This document shows, piece by piece, positions 1 to 7,281 of a stretch of DNA of 13,014 bases. The translations under genes were made by a program, and so were the position numbers. Each line of letters opens with the position of its first letter. Position 1 is the first letter of the stretch. Under the pieces are notes generated by a model. It did no database searches, was not told the origin of the DNA, and saw nothing but the letters and a program-made list of their open reading frames with translations. The DNA is from an uncultured Thermoanaerobacteraceae bacterium (GTDB lineage: Bacteria; Bacillota; DSM-12270; Thermacetogeniales; Thermacetogeniaceae), in assembly GCA_937914965.1 (NCBI GenBank), contig CALGIY010000280.1, positions 1-13,014 on the forward strand. The letters are read 5' to 3'.

Positions 1-338
1 TAGTCATCCACCGCCTCAGTGGTCAAAAAGGGGATATCACCTGTACACACCAGTATCCAGGGACTAGATGTTTCCAGGGCATCCACCCCTGACATAAAAC
101 TCTCCAGGAGTGTCGCCCCCGGAAGAGCTAAGAGACACCGGGTCTCCGGTCCATAATAGGATTTAAGTTCCTCGGGACCCACCAAGACAATGTTCTCGAC
201 AGACTGACAGTTCTTTAAAGCATCCACCACATAGTCTACCATTAATCTGGATCCAAGAGGAAGCATGGATTTGGCTGGGTTTCCTTCCTCTATCCCACTA
301 CCCCCGGCAAGGATTACAGCATCTACTCGCTCGATCAT
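1..338 (-). CDS. MobA-like NTP transferase, 5' part (runs off the left edge)
   Basis: Only the first 112 codons are in the window. The reading frame starts at ATG 338 and is open to base 1. The N-terminus has the nucleotidyltransferase signature: a beta strand (VDAVILAGG, residues 5-13), a glycine-rich loop, a lysine at 23 followed by MLPLGSRLMVDYVVDAL, and a GDIPFL segment (D101) at the position of the metal-binding Asp of MobA/GlmU-type enzymes. This family transfers NMP from an NTP to a cofactor or sugar; the substrate cannot be read from this fragment. The gene lies 16 bp downstream of the GntR regulator, with AGAGGT ahead of the ATG, so it is probably cotranscribed with ispE and gntR. 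The fold is fairly secure, the exact activity is not. A molybdenum-cofactor guanylyltransferase is one option, but the family is broad. Confidence 0.8.
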   Translation of the reverse strand, partial: MIERVDAVILAGGSGIEEGNPAKSMLPLGSRLMVDYVVDALKNCQSVENIVLVGPEELKSYYGPETRCLLALPGATLLESFMSGVDALETSSPWILVCTGDIPFLTTEAVDD

Positions 339-354
339 TTTCCAATACCTCTTT

Positions 355-1086
355 TCACTTTTCCGCTTCACCGGTCTGCAAGGACTTGTCCTGGATGTCC
401 CCTTTTTTACGCACGGCTTCTAATAAGCTGTTCTCCGCGTTCTCTATGTGCTCCCAGGCCAGAGCCTCAGCCCGGGCAATATCGCGGTCTCCTAGAGCCT
501 CCACCACTTTCCGGTGTTCATCCAAAGCCTCCCTCATCCTGCCCGGGTGAGCCAGAGAAACCGAACGGAAGCGGTGGATTTCATCTTGGAGATTGCTTAA
601 GATCTGAATCAGGCGATCATTCCTGCTGGCACGATAAAGATTGGCATGAAATTCTATATCTGACTCGATAAAAAGTTTAATTTCCTGCTGGTCGATTAGT
701 TCTGCCTTGCGAACCAGGATCCGCTCCAGTTCTTCTAGTTCCTCATCAGTAATCCTTTCTGCAGCCAAACTGGTTGCCAAAGCTTCTAAGGCTGCCCGGA
801 CCTCAAAGACATCGACAATATCCTTGAGAGAGATCCCCGCAACATAAGCTCCTTTACGAGGAACCATCACCACAAACCCCTCTAGCTCCAGCTTACGGAT
901 GGCCTCCCGCACCGGGGTCCGGCTTACTCCCAGTTCCCCCGCCAGTTGAGACTCCATCAACCGCTCCCCTGGACGCAGGACACCGCTGATAATCGCCTCC
1001 CGCAGTGTATCAAAGACTACCTCCCGTAGGGGTTTGTAAGTATCCAACCTTACGGGCAGCAGTCTCCTTTTTTCTTGATTACCCAT
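355..1086 (-). CDS. GntR family transcriptional regulator, FadR/FCD subfamily
   Basis: This is a 243-aa regulator. Residues 19-84 form the GntR winged helix-turn-helix, with YKPLREVVFDTLREAI, the LMESQLAGELGVSRTPVREAI helix pair and the wing VPRKGAYVAG. Residues 88-220 form an all-helical FCD ligand-binding domain. D143, H147, H191 and H213 are spaced like the metal-binding Asp/His set of metal-dependent FCD regulators. The length is normal for the family. The ATG at 1086 overlaps the ispE stop by 8 bp (ATGGGTAA) and is preceded by AAGGAGGAGAGAA, which fixes the start and suggests translational coupling. FCD regulators usually respond to small carboxylates or sugar acids; the ligand here is unknown. 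The operon position suggests that it may control the NTP transferase or its own operon. Confidence 0.93.
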   Translation of the reverse strand: MGNQEKRRLLPVRLDTYKPLREVVFDTLREAIISGVLRPGERLMESQLAGELGVSRTPVREAIRKLELEGFVVMVPRKGAYVAGISLKDIVDVFEVRAALEALATSLAAERITDEELEELERILVRKAELIDQQEIKLFIESDIEFHANLYRASRNDRLIQILSNLQDEIHRFRSVSLAHPGRMREALDEHRKVVEALGDRDIARAEALAWEHIENAENSLLEAVRKKGDIQDKSLQTGEAEK

Positions 1087-1978
1087 TTCTCTCCTCCTTG
1101 CTCACTTCTCCAGCAGAGAGTGTCCTGCAGACAAAGACATCCACTCCTGCAGCTTCCTGCAGCTTCATCCCTGCCTGAAAGGCCTCCTTGTGACCCGCAA
1201 ATACGCCGTAAACTGTGGGCCCACTTCCTGCCATTACCGCCACTAAGGCCCCTAGTTCCAGGAGCTGCTCCTTAAGAGCGGCTATCTCTGGGTGCAGGCC
1301 AACTGTAACCTCCTCCAGGTCATTGCCCAAAGAGGAAAGAATCCCTTCTAAATCACCCTTTTCCAGCGCCCTTAGAATACGTGGAGTATATAGATTGTCC
1401 CCTTTCTTCTGGTAAAGGCCGTAGATCTCGGCAGTGCTGACATCAAATGTAGGCTTAACCAGCACCACCCAAAAGCGGGGCAGCTGTGGAACTGGGGTTA
1501 CCTTCTCCCCACGCCCAGATATATGGGCTGTTCCTCCCAGAATAAAAAACGGCACATCAGAACCAACCTGCGCTGCGGCAGTCAACAGCTGCTCATCAGT
1601 CAAAGGAAAGTTATATAACATATTGGCTCCGGTCAAGGCTGCTGCTGCATTGCTGCTCCCGCCGCCCAGTCCCGCGGCAGAAGGTACCCTCTTTGAAATC
1701 TCTACCTGGATCCCTCCCGGCAGGAGGTGTTCAATTTCAGCTAATGCACGGTAGGCCAAATTCTCTCTACCATCAGGAACACCCGGGGAGCTGCAGCTTA
1801 CAGCAATCCCCTTCGGCAGCCTGGTTAAGATGAGGGTATCGGCAAGACTGACCGTCTGCAGCACTGAGGAAATCTCGTGGTAGCCGTCAGGCCGCAGGTC
1901 ACCCACATCAAGGGTAAGATTGATTTTAGCATATGAAGGTATTACTACTTTTTTGTGATTACAGGTCAAGTCATTCAT
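1079..1978 (-). CDS. ispE: 4-diphosphocytidyl-2-C-methyl-D-erythritol kinase (IspE)
   Basis: IspE is a cytosolic GHMP kinase that phosphorylates the 2-hydroxyl of CDP-ME in the MEP (non-mevalonate) isoprenoid pathway. With the ATG at 1978 it is 299 aa, the usual size. PSYAKINLTLDV (14-25, with K18) is the N-terminal substrate/catalytic motif. PSAAGLGGGSSNAAAAL (99-115) is the GHMP ATP-binding loop. VGSDVPFFILGG (138-149) carries the catalytic Asp D141, and MAGSGPTVYGVF (249-260) is the C-terminal glycine motif. The frame stays open upstream to 2158, but that extension reads through a REP-like palindrome and a tandem repeat and has no IspE similarity, so I reject it. No good ribosome binding site precedes ATG 1978, so the exact start is less certain than the identity. 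The stop overlaps the start of gntR. Confidence 0.94.
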   Translation of the reverse strand: MNDLTCNHKKVVIPSYAKINLTLDVGDLRPDGYHEISSVLQTVSLADTLILTRLPKGIAVSCSSPGVPDGRENLAYRALAEIEHLLPGGIQVEISKRVPSAAGLGGGSSNAAAALTGANMLYNFPLTDEQLLTAAAQVGSDVPFFILGGTAHISGRGEKVTPVPQLPRFWVVLVKPTFDVSTAEIYGLYQKKGDNLYTPRILRALEKGDLEGILSSLGNDLEEVTVGLHPEIAALKEQLLELGALVAVMAGSGPTVYGVFAGHKEAFQAGMKLQEAAGVDVFVCRTLSAGEVSKEERNG

Positions 1979-2036
1979 AAAACTATAAATTAGAGAAGTG
2001 ATGACTGAAATCCTTTTACCTATCAATAAATTTTCT

Positions 2037-2063
2037 GAGACGCGGGGACGGTTCTCGCGTCTC
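2037..2063. repeat. REP-like palindrome between cphA and ispE
   Basis: This is a perfect 8-bp inverted repeat, GAGACGCG (2037-2044) and CGCGTCTC (2056-2063), around an 11-base loop GGGACGGTTCT. It resembles the GGGACGGTTCTC-containing repetitive extragenic palindromes that I recall from several Firmicutes genomes near REP-associated tyrosine transposases; that link is from memory. Downstream on the minus strand there is only a weak T-rich stretch, so it is a poor intrinsic terminator, although it could still protect or end the cphB-cphA transcript. Confidence 0.6.
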
Positions 2064-2077
2064 ACCCCTGCCCAAAG

Positions 2078-2101
2078 AATAAAGCAATAAAGCAATAAAG
2101 C
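2078..2101. repeat. 3 x 8-bp tandem repeat (AATAAAGC)
   Basis: Three perfect head-to-tail copies of AATAAAGC lie 14 bp from the REP-like palindrome, in the spacer between cphA and ispE. Repeats like this vary by slippage. No function is evident. Confidence 0.75.
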
Positions 2102-2157
2102 AAACCAGGTACCGTTGACTATGTCCCCCTCAGTCTTTTTCCAACGACCAACGGCCA

Positions 2158-4791
2158 CTACCGCTGGGCTGCTTGTTGGGTTGATTCCTTCTCTTGAGTC
2201 TGTTCTGCTGAACCCAAATACTCTAAGACCGGTTCAAGCTCTTCATAGAAGACAACCACCACATCACCCGTTTTGGCCTGCTCTAAAGCTTCCTTCAAAG
2301 CCTCTTCAGTACCGGGGATGATGTGTAGTTCAGCACTAGACAGCCCGGCCCGTCGGGCTCCGGTGTAGAGTAGTTTAGATGTCTTCCCGGGGGAGCGGCC
2401 CCGAAGATCCCGGTCCTCTCTGATGTAGAGTTCATCAAAACCCGCCCCAGCCACCTCACCGGCATGGATGATCTGATCATCGCGCCGGTCTCCCGGCACC
2501 GCAATAATTCCGATCAGCCGGCGCGGATGCAGGGTCCTGGCAAATTCAGAGATTCTCTGGAAGGCAGGGGCATTGTGACCGTAGTCGACGATCACAGTAA
2601 CCCTTCCCACCCGCCGGATCATCAAACGGCCCGGGTTGTCCTCATGAGCAGCGCCGAAGGTGCGCAGTCCGCGCTTGATTAAGGCAGGGGGAAGCCCACA
2701 GGCGTAAGCTGCGGCAGCTGCCGCCAGGGCGTTTTCCAGGTTATGAACCGCCCGGCCGTTCATGCCTGACTTAATGGACTTCAGCTTCATCAAAGACACC
2801 GCATCCACACCGCAGCCAAAGCAGACAACCCCTTTCTTGACGAAAACTGCGCTGCCTCCTGCTCCCAGGTGGCGGCGCACCAAAACATTATTTTCATGAA
2901 TGCTGAAGTAAATCACCTTTCCCCGGGAAATACCGGCCAGCCGCGGGGCAAAGGGGTCATCAGCATTGAGAACAACAGAACCATCCTTCTTCACTGCCTC
3001 TACCACTAAAGACTTCACCCAGAATAGATCCTCCAGGGTTTCGATACCATCCTGCCCCAGGTGGTCCGAACTGATATTCGTAACCACTGCTACATCGGCA
3101 CAGTCGTAACCCAGGCCGCCCCGCAGGATTCCTCCCCTGGCGGTTTCCAGGACAGCAATTTCTACATCTGAGTCCTTCAAAACCATGCGGGCACTGTCGG
3201 GCCCAGTGGTATCCCCTTCGAGAAGACATTTATTGTTGACAAAAACCCCTCCGGTGGTGGTCATCCCCACAGTAAGTGACTGCTGTCGAAAAAGATGGCC
3301 GAGAATCCGGGTGGTAGTAGTTTTCCCATTGGTTCCGGTAACCGAGATCACCGGAATGCTCACTGGACTGTCGGGAGGAAATAGGTAATCTACAAACTCC
3401 TGCCCTACATCCCGGGATGCTCCCTGGTCGGGATGGAGGTGCATGCGAAACCCCGGAGCGGCGTTTACTTCGATAATGGCCCCCTTTCCATGAAGGGGTA
3501 CGGTGATATCTGGTGCCACCAGGTCAATCCCGGCAACATCGAGGTCCAGGATCCCTGCTGCTCGTACTGCTAATGATGCGTTCTCCGAGTGCACCTGGCC
3601 GGTAACATCAACAGCGCTGCCCCCGGTGCTTAAATTAGCATTCCGGCGTAATAAAACCTTAACCCCTGGTTCTAGGCAGCTCTCCGGATAATACCCCTGC
3701 CTTTTCAGCTCCAGAACTGAAATCGGGTCAATCTCCAGCTTTGTTAAAGGGAGGTCATGGCCATTGCCCCTTCTGGGGTCCTGGTTGGCGAGCTCCACGA
3801 GTTCGGTAATTGTATGGGTCCCATCCCCGACCACAGCAGCCGGAAAGCGCTCAGCTGCAGCCACCATCCTTCCCCCGACCACCAACAAGCGGTAATGCCG
3901 GCCCTCAACATGCTTCTCCACCAGCACCTCTTTGTCATAATTTCGTGCCAGTCTGAAAGCAGCCTCAACCTCACAGTCGCTTGTTAGATCTAGAAGAACT
4001 CCCTTCCCCTGGTTGCCGCGGCAGGGCTTAATCACCACTGGGAAACCCAATTCCCTGGCCGCAGTTAGAGCAGCCTTCCTGGTTGTCACAACCAGCCCCG
4101 GCGTCACCGGTAGGCCAAACGCTGCAAGCAGTCGCCTAGCAGACTCCTTATGGCATGCCAAGTCCACTGCCAGGGCAGATGTATGGGATGTAATAGTAGC
4201 CTGAATCCTCTTCTGACAGCTGCCATACCCTAATTGGTAGAGGGCATCCTCACCCAGGGAAAGTACCGGGATCCCTCTTTCACGGCAAGCCCTAAGGATA
4301 CTATCTGTACTGGGCCCGGGGCGTGTGGCAGCACCCAGGTCTTTGAGTTCGGCAGCTGCATCCTGAACAGGAAAAGTGCGCCCCTTGATCAGAGCTGTTA
4401 CCAGAGACACCGCTGTCTTTAGCGCAGCAATCCCTAGTTCAGAAGTACCGTATTCGATAATGATATCCCAGGTACCAACACTATCCCCCCGTACTGTTTT
4501 CCCGTAATGTACAGGAAAACCGGCCTCTACTTGAAGCTCCAAAGCAGTATGTTCAACAACATGCCCCAGGTAAGTTCCCTCCTGCAGGCGCTCGACAAAA
4601 CCCCCTGGGTAACCGAGACCGCAGGTGTGTTCTTTAAGCCCTGGCAGCGCCTCGATAAGAGCTTCAGGGAAACCAGTCAGCTTTTCTGTGGTAACCCTCT
4701 CTTTTGGGGCCAAATAAATCCGGGTCTCCAGGACAGAAGAGTGGCTCCAAACATTCCGGCCCTCGATGACCCGGGTCTTTAATATTTTCAC
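2158..4791 (-). CDS. cphA: Cyanophycin synthetase (CphA)
   Basis: CphA makes cyanophycin, a poly-L-Asp backbone with Arg (sometimes Lys) side chains, by alternating ATP-dependent additions in the cytoplasm. I start it at GTG 4791, because AAGGAGG lies 9 nt upstream and the product begins VKILKTRVIEGRNVWSHSS, the typical CphA N-terminus. That gives 877 aa, normal for the family; the frame is open 12 codons further. An N-terminal domain (1-160) includes GHVVEHTALELQ (76-87), which resembles the His/Glu site described for primer-making cleavage in some CphA1 enzymes. An ATP-grasp domain (about 213-475) includes PVVIKPCRGNQGKGV and IIEVNAAPGFRMH. A Mur-ligase-like domain (about 478-877) has the P-loop TGTNGKTTTT (485-494), ETARGGILRGGLGYD and DYGHNAPA. 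It lies 69 bp downstream of cphB and is surely the same operon. No domain is broken. Confidence 0.96.
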   Translation of the reverse strand: MKILKTRVIEGRNVWSHSSVLETRIYLAPKERVTTEKLTGFPEALIEALPGLKEHTCGLGYPGGFVERLQEGTYLGHVVEHTALELQVEAGFPVHYGKTVRGDSVGTWDIIIEYGTSELGIAALKTAVSLVTALIKGRTFPVQDAAAELKDLGAATRPGPSTDSILRACRERGIPVLSLGEDALYQLGYGSCQKRIQATITSHTSALAVDLACHKESARRLLAAFGLPVTPGLVVTTRKAALTAARELGFPVVIKPCRGNQGKGVLLDLTSDCEVEAAFRLARNYDKEVLVEKHVEGRHYRLLVVGGRMVAAAERFPAAVVGDGTHTITELVELANQDPRRGNGHDLPLTKLEIDPISVLELKRQGYYPESCLEPGVKVLLRRNANLSTGGSAVDVTGQVHSENASLAVRAAGILDLDVAGIDLVAPDITVPLHGKGAIIEVNAAPGFRMHLHPDQGASRDVGQEFVDYLFPPDSPVSIPVISVTGTNGKTTTTRILGHLFRQQSLTVGMTTTGGVFVNNKCLLEGDTTGPDSARMVLKDSDVEIAVLETARGGILRGGLGYDCADVAVVTNISSDHLGQDGIETLEDLFWVKSLVVEAVKKDGSVVLNADDPFAPRLAGISRGKVIYFSIHENNVLVRRHLGAGGSAVFVKKGVVCFGCGVDAVSLMKLKSIKSGMNGRAVHNLENALAAAAAAYACGLPPALIKRGLRTFGAAHEDNPGRLMIRRVGRVTVIVDYGHNAPAFQRISEFARTLHPRRLIGIIAVPGDRRDDQIIHAGEVAGAGFDELYIREDRDLRGRSPGKTSKLLYTGARRAGLSSAELHIIPGTEEALKEALEQAKTGDVVVVFYEELEPVLEYLGSAEQTQEKESTQQAAQR

Positions 4792-4860
4792 AATAAGAAA
4801 CCTCCTTGAACAGGAATAAGGAATCATGCCCCTTCCTATTTTTACTAACTATGACCTGGA

Positions 4861-5679
4861 TTATACGCTCCGTGAAGGGGTTCTACTCTTCATATCAAAC
4901 CTGTAGCCTGCAGGGAGGATATGCAGCATAACATAAGTCAAGGCCAGGGGTTCGCTAGGGCCTGTTGCAGAAATATTTGTTTCTCGGATCTTTTTACCAT
5001 CGATGACCGTGACTGCATGTGACCCCACCACTTCAAAGGTGCCGTCCGGTGCCACGATGATGGCTGTATCCTCGTCGATCCCCACGCCGAGAACATAGGG
5101 ATACTGAGCGACCGCAGTAAGCAGTCGTCCCAGCCTCCCCCTCTGAGCAAAGTGCTGGTCCACAACCACCTCCCGCAAGAGCCCCATACCAGGGGCCATT
5201 TGGACGGTGTTTTTGCGGGGCGGCTCGGTTTCTTCTCCCTCCACGATCATGGTTTCGCTCATCACAGATGCCCCGGCACTGGTTCCCGCAATGACAGCGC
5301 CCTTGCGGTATGCTGCATGCAAGGCGTCATCAACCTGCGTACCCCCCAGGATGCTGGTCAAGCGGAGTTGATCTCCTCCGGTAAAAAATATCCCAGTGGC
5401 CTGCATCAATAGATCCCTCGCCCCAGAACAACCAGCATCTTGGCGTGTATTCACATTTAAGACAGCGACCTCCTGCACCCCCAGGTTCTGAAAGAGGGCA
5501 CGGTAAACATCCCCGGTTTCCTGTGGCTCAGATGTTGCCGCAGTGACCACCACCAGTCTCCCCTTGTTCCCACCGGACAGTGCTGTAAACCTCTTTAAAA
5601 TCTTGCAGTCATGCTCTTTGTCCTCAGCTCCCCCAATAATCACCAGGGTCCCTAGTACCTTATTAGAAATCTTCGACAC
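4861..5679 (-). CDS. cphB: Cyanophycinase (CphB)
   Basis: CphB is a serine exopeptidase of family S51 that releases beta-Asp-Arg dipeptides from cyanophycin. The 272-aa product has LVIIGGAEDKEHDCKIL (12-28), FFTGGDQLRLT (98-108), the nucleophile elbow GTSAGA with S134, DQHFAQRGR with H176 (174-182), and GIDEDTA with E203. S134, H176 and E203 lie two residues beyond the Ser132/His174/Glu201 triad that I recall for Synechocystis CphB, which supports an active enzyme. The start is GTG 5679. An in-frame TAG two codons upstream rules out a longer protein, and the ribosome binding site (AGGGG directly before the GTG) is poorly spaced, so a slightly later start is possible. The gene leads the cphB-cphA operon and diverges from the ZIP transporter. 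Confidence 0.94.
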   Translation of the reverse strand: MSKISNKVLGTLVIIGGAEDKEHDCKILKRFTALSGGNKGRLVVVTAATSEPQETGDVYRALFQNLGVQEVAVLNVNTRQDAGCSGARDLLMQATGIFFTGGDQLRLTSILGGTQVDDALHAAYRKGAVIAGTSAGASVMSETMIVEGEETEPPRKNTVQMAPGMGLLREVVVDQHFAQRGRLGRLLTAVAQYPYVLGVGIDEDTAIIVAPDGTFEVVGSHAVTVIDGKKIRETNISATGPSEPLALTYVMLHILPAGYRFDMKSRTPSRSV

Positions 5680-5709
5680 CCCCTAGCCATCCATAATCGG
5701 GCAGGCATA

Positions 5710-5743
5710 AACCGGAAAAAGCTGCATAAATTGTAACCGGAAA
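5710..5743. promoter_or_regulatory. Divergent promoter region with two AACCGGAAA repeats
   Basis: The 77-bp spacer between the cphB and ZIP starts must hold both promoters. It contains two identical 9-bp direct repeats, AACCGGAAA at 5710-5718 and 5735-5743, which are 25 bp apart from start to start. That could be an operator for a regulator bound on one DNA face after about 2.5 turns, or it could be chance. I found no convincing -35/-10 pair. Confidence 0.3.
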
Positions 5744-5756
5744 GGCGGGTGACACG

Positions 5757-6479
5757 ATGTCTGCTTTGATCCCCAGCCTGTTGGCTGGGCTGGCTACAGC
5801 TTTTGGGTGCCTTTTGGTCCTGATCACCAAGACCCCGGGCCGCCGCACTCTGGCTGTCTCGCTAGGAGGCGCTGCCGGGGTGATGTTAGCTGTAGTAATT
5901 TTTGACCTTGTTCCGGCAGCCCTGAAGGCTGGCACCTCTCTGGAAACAATACTGGGGATTGCAGCAGGGCTCGGCCTCCTCTGGATAACCGACCGCCTTT
6001 TTACAATGCGTACCATCTCTTCATCCTTTCACCGAAAGTCTGCCTACAGGCGTCTCGGCTACCTAATGGCGGTAGGAATCGCCTTACATGACCTTCCTGA
6101 AGGTATTGCCATTGCCGGTGCTTATGCTGTTGGCGGCCGGCTAGGGCCACTTCTTGCCCTTTCCATCGCCTTGCACAACATCCCTGAAGGAATCGCCACA
6201 GCCGCCCCTCTACAGATGGGCGGCCTCCGGCGCAGGCAGGTATTATTGACCAATATTATCGTCAGCCTTTTTACACCGCTGGGAACCTTAATCGGCCTTT
6301 TCATCATCCGCTTTTCCCCCAGGAGCCTCTCCTTTCTTCTGGCTCTCGCAGCCGGGGCAATGATCTACCTGATCAAAGAGGAACTCCTTCCGGCAGCACA
6401 AAACGAAAGCATGGTTTGGTGCTGGTTGGGGGTAACCGCCGGCTATTTGCTCCTCTGGTTTGCCCAGATGCTCATCTAG
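5757..6479 (+). CDS. ZIP family divalent metal transporter (ZupT/GufA-like)
   Basis: This 240-aa integral membrane protein has about eight hydrophobic helices. It carries the two diagnostic ZIP motifs: VGIALHDLPEGIAIAG in TM4 (H111, D112, P114, E115) and SIALHNIPEGIATAAP in TM5 (H140, N141, P143, E144), which line the binuclear metal site in family structures. ZIP proteins move Zn, Fe, Mn or similar ions into the cytoplasm. Which metal is carried here cannot be read from the sequence, and there is no long His-rich loop (88-100 is short and basic). The ATG at 5757 follows GAAAGGCGGG at a reasonable distance. It is the only plus-strand gene in the window. It diverges from cphB and its stop abuts that of spoIIR. 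No functional link to cyanophycin is proven. Confidence 0.93.
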   Translation: MSALIPSLLAGLATAFGCLLVLITKTPGRRTLAVSLGGAAGVMLAVVIFDLVPAALKAGTSLETILGIAAGLGLLWITDRLFTMRTISSSFHRKSAYRRLGYLMAVGIALHDLPEGIAIAGAYAVGGRLGPLLALSIALHNIPEGIATAAPLQMGGLRRRQVLLTNIIVSLFTPLGTLIGLFIIRFSPRSLSFLLALAAGAMIYLIKEELLPAAQNESMVWCWLGVTAGYLLLWFAQMLI

Positions 6480-7157
6480 TTAACTGCGCTGTGACCGGAT
6501 CCAGGAAAGCAGGGGGTTGTCCTTGGACTCATCCAACCACTCACCGATCTTGGTAGTCAGGCGAGGTTCGTCATCTTCAGCGTCATCGGGTAACGAGATT
6601 TTTTTCCGGTTATCATCTTGCGGTTTTTGCTCCTTCTTCTCTTTGAGCTCCTCTGCAGAATTGGCTAAATCCACATAACAGAGAGGCGGAAAGAGACAGC
6701 ACCACCAGTTTCTCCCTTTGCCTTCTCCCAGGACAATCCTCAGGGCTTGATATCTACCCTGAGGAAAGGTAACTGGCCCATAGGCTCGCGCCGGGAAATT
6801 AAAAGTTCCCAAGTGGGCCTCTACCCCATCACTACAGCCTTCAGCCCTCAGAGTGCCAACTGCTACCTTTTCAATCTCCTCCAGATCGCTTTCAATCGAC
6901 TGAACAGCAGCCTCTTGATCCCGCACTTCCGAAAGTTTCGGGTGCAGGTACTCTAAAACAGCATCCCGTACCGCCAGTTTTAACTCCTGGTCTCTCGTCT
7001 GGTCGCTGTTAGCTACCACATGAAACCGGATAATGCCGCCTTGCAGCTGCTTATTCCCATATAGATCCTGTTCCTCCACAGGTACCAGGGCCTGTGCCGC
7101 ATAGATAGCCATGCTGAGAACAACAATAATCCCACAGCGAATCAGCAGTTTTTTCAC
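6480..7157 (-). CDS. spoIIR: Stage II sporulation protein R (SpoIIR)
   Basis: SpoIIR is the forespore-made signal that is exported into the intermembrane space and triggers SpoIIGA to process pro-SigE in the mother cell. The 225-aa product has a short basic start and one hydrophobic signal/anchor segment (residues 5-24). It then has the family block GIIRFHVVANSDQTRDQELKL (41-61) and a C-terminal core, YGPVTFPQGRYQALRIVLGEGKGRNWWCCLFPPLCYVD (126-163 in full). Residues 165-225 are a charged, low-conservation tail. The start is GTG 7157 with AGAGGGG 6 nt upstream. The gene is monocistronic by position: upstream lies the terminator of the SPOCS-LysM gene, and downstream it meets the ZIP gene tail to tail with no spacer. 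Confidence 0.95.
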   Translation of the reverse strand: MKKLLIRCGIIVVLSMAIYAAQALVPVEEQDLYGNKQLQGGIIRFHVVANSDQTRDQELKLAVRDAVLEYLHPKLSEVRDQEAAVQSIESDLEEIEKVAVGTLRAEGCSDGVEAHLGTFNFPARAYGPVTFPQGRYQALRIVLGEGKGRNWWCCLFPPLCYVDLANSAEELKEKKEQKPQDDNRKKISLPDDAEDDEPRLTTKIGEWLDESKDNPLLSWIRSQRS

Positions 7158-7202
7158 CTTAAACCCCTCTCTCCCAAAAGCAATCTTTAGAGCCTATTAT
7201 TT

Positions 7203-7233
7203 CCATATTGCCGCTGCATTAATCAAAATAAAC
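7203..7233 (-). promoter_or_regulatory. Candidate SigF-type promoter for spoIIR
   Basis: On the minus strand GTTTA (7229-7233) is followed after 16 nt by GGCAATATGG (7203-7212). Each element differs by one base from the SigF pattern GYATA / GGNNANAHTR, and the spacer is one longer than usual. spoIIR is a known SigF gene in Bacillus, which raises the prior. It lies 46 nt from the start codon and directly abuts the upstream gene's terminator T-run. Confidence 0.35.
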
Positions 7234-7267
7234 AAAAAACCCTGCCAGGCAGTTTCGCCAGGCAGGG
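7234..7267 (-). terminator. Rho-independent terminator of the SPOCS-LysM gene
   Basis: The arms GGCAGGG/CCCTGCC (7 bp) continue past one A·A mismatch as GCC/GGC, closing on a 6-base loop (7240-7267). On the minus strand the hairpin is followed at once by six T residues (7234-7239). It begins 14 bp after the SPOCS-LysM stop. Confidence 0.88.
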
Positions 7268-7281
7268 GTAGAATTTAGAAT

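Noticed and set aside
1979..2158. N-terminal extension of ispE by 60 residues in the same frame
   Set aside because: It reads through a REP-like palindrome and tandem repeat, has no IspE similarity, and would make the protein about 60 residues longer than the family.
3185..4782. Plus-strand frames opposite cphA (62-91 codons)
   Set aside because: They lie antisense to a complete, highly conserved cphA, and none has a start signal or motif.
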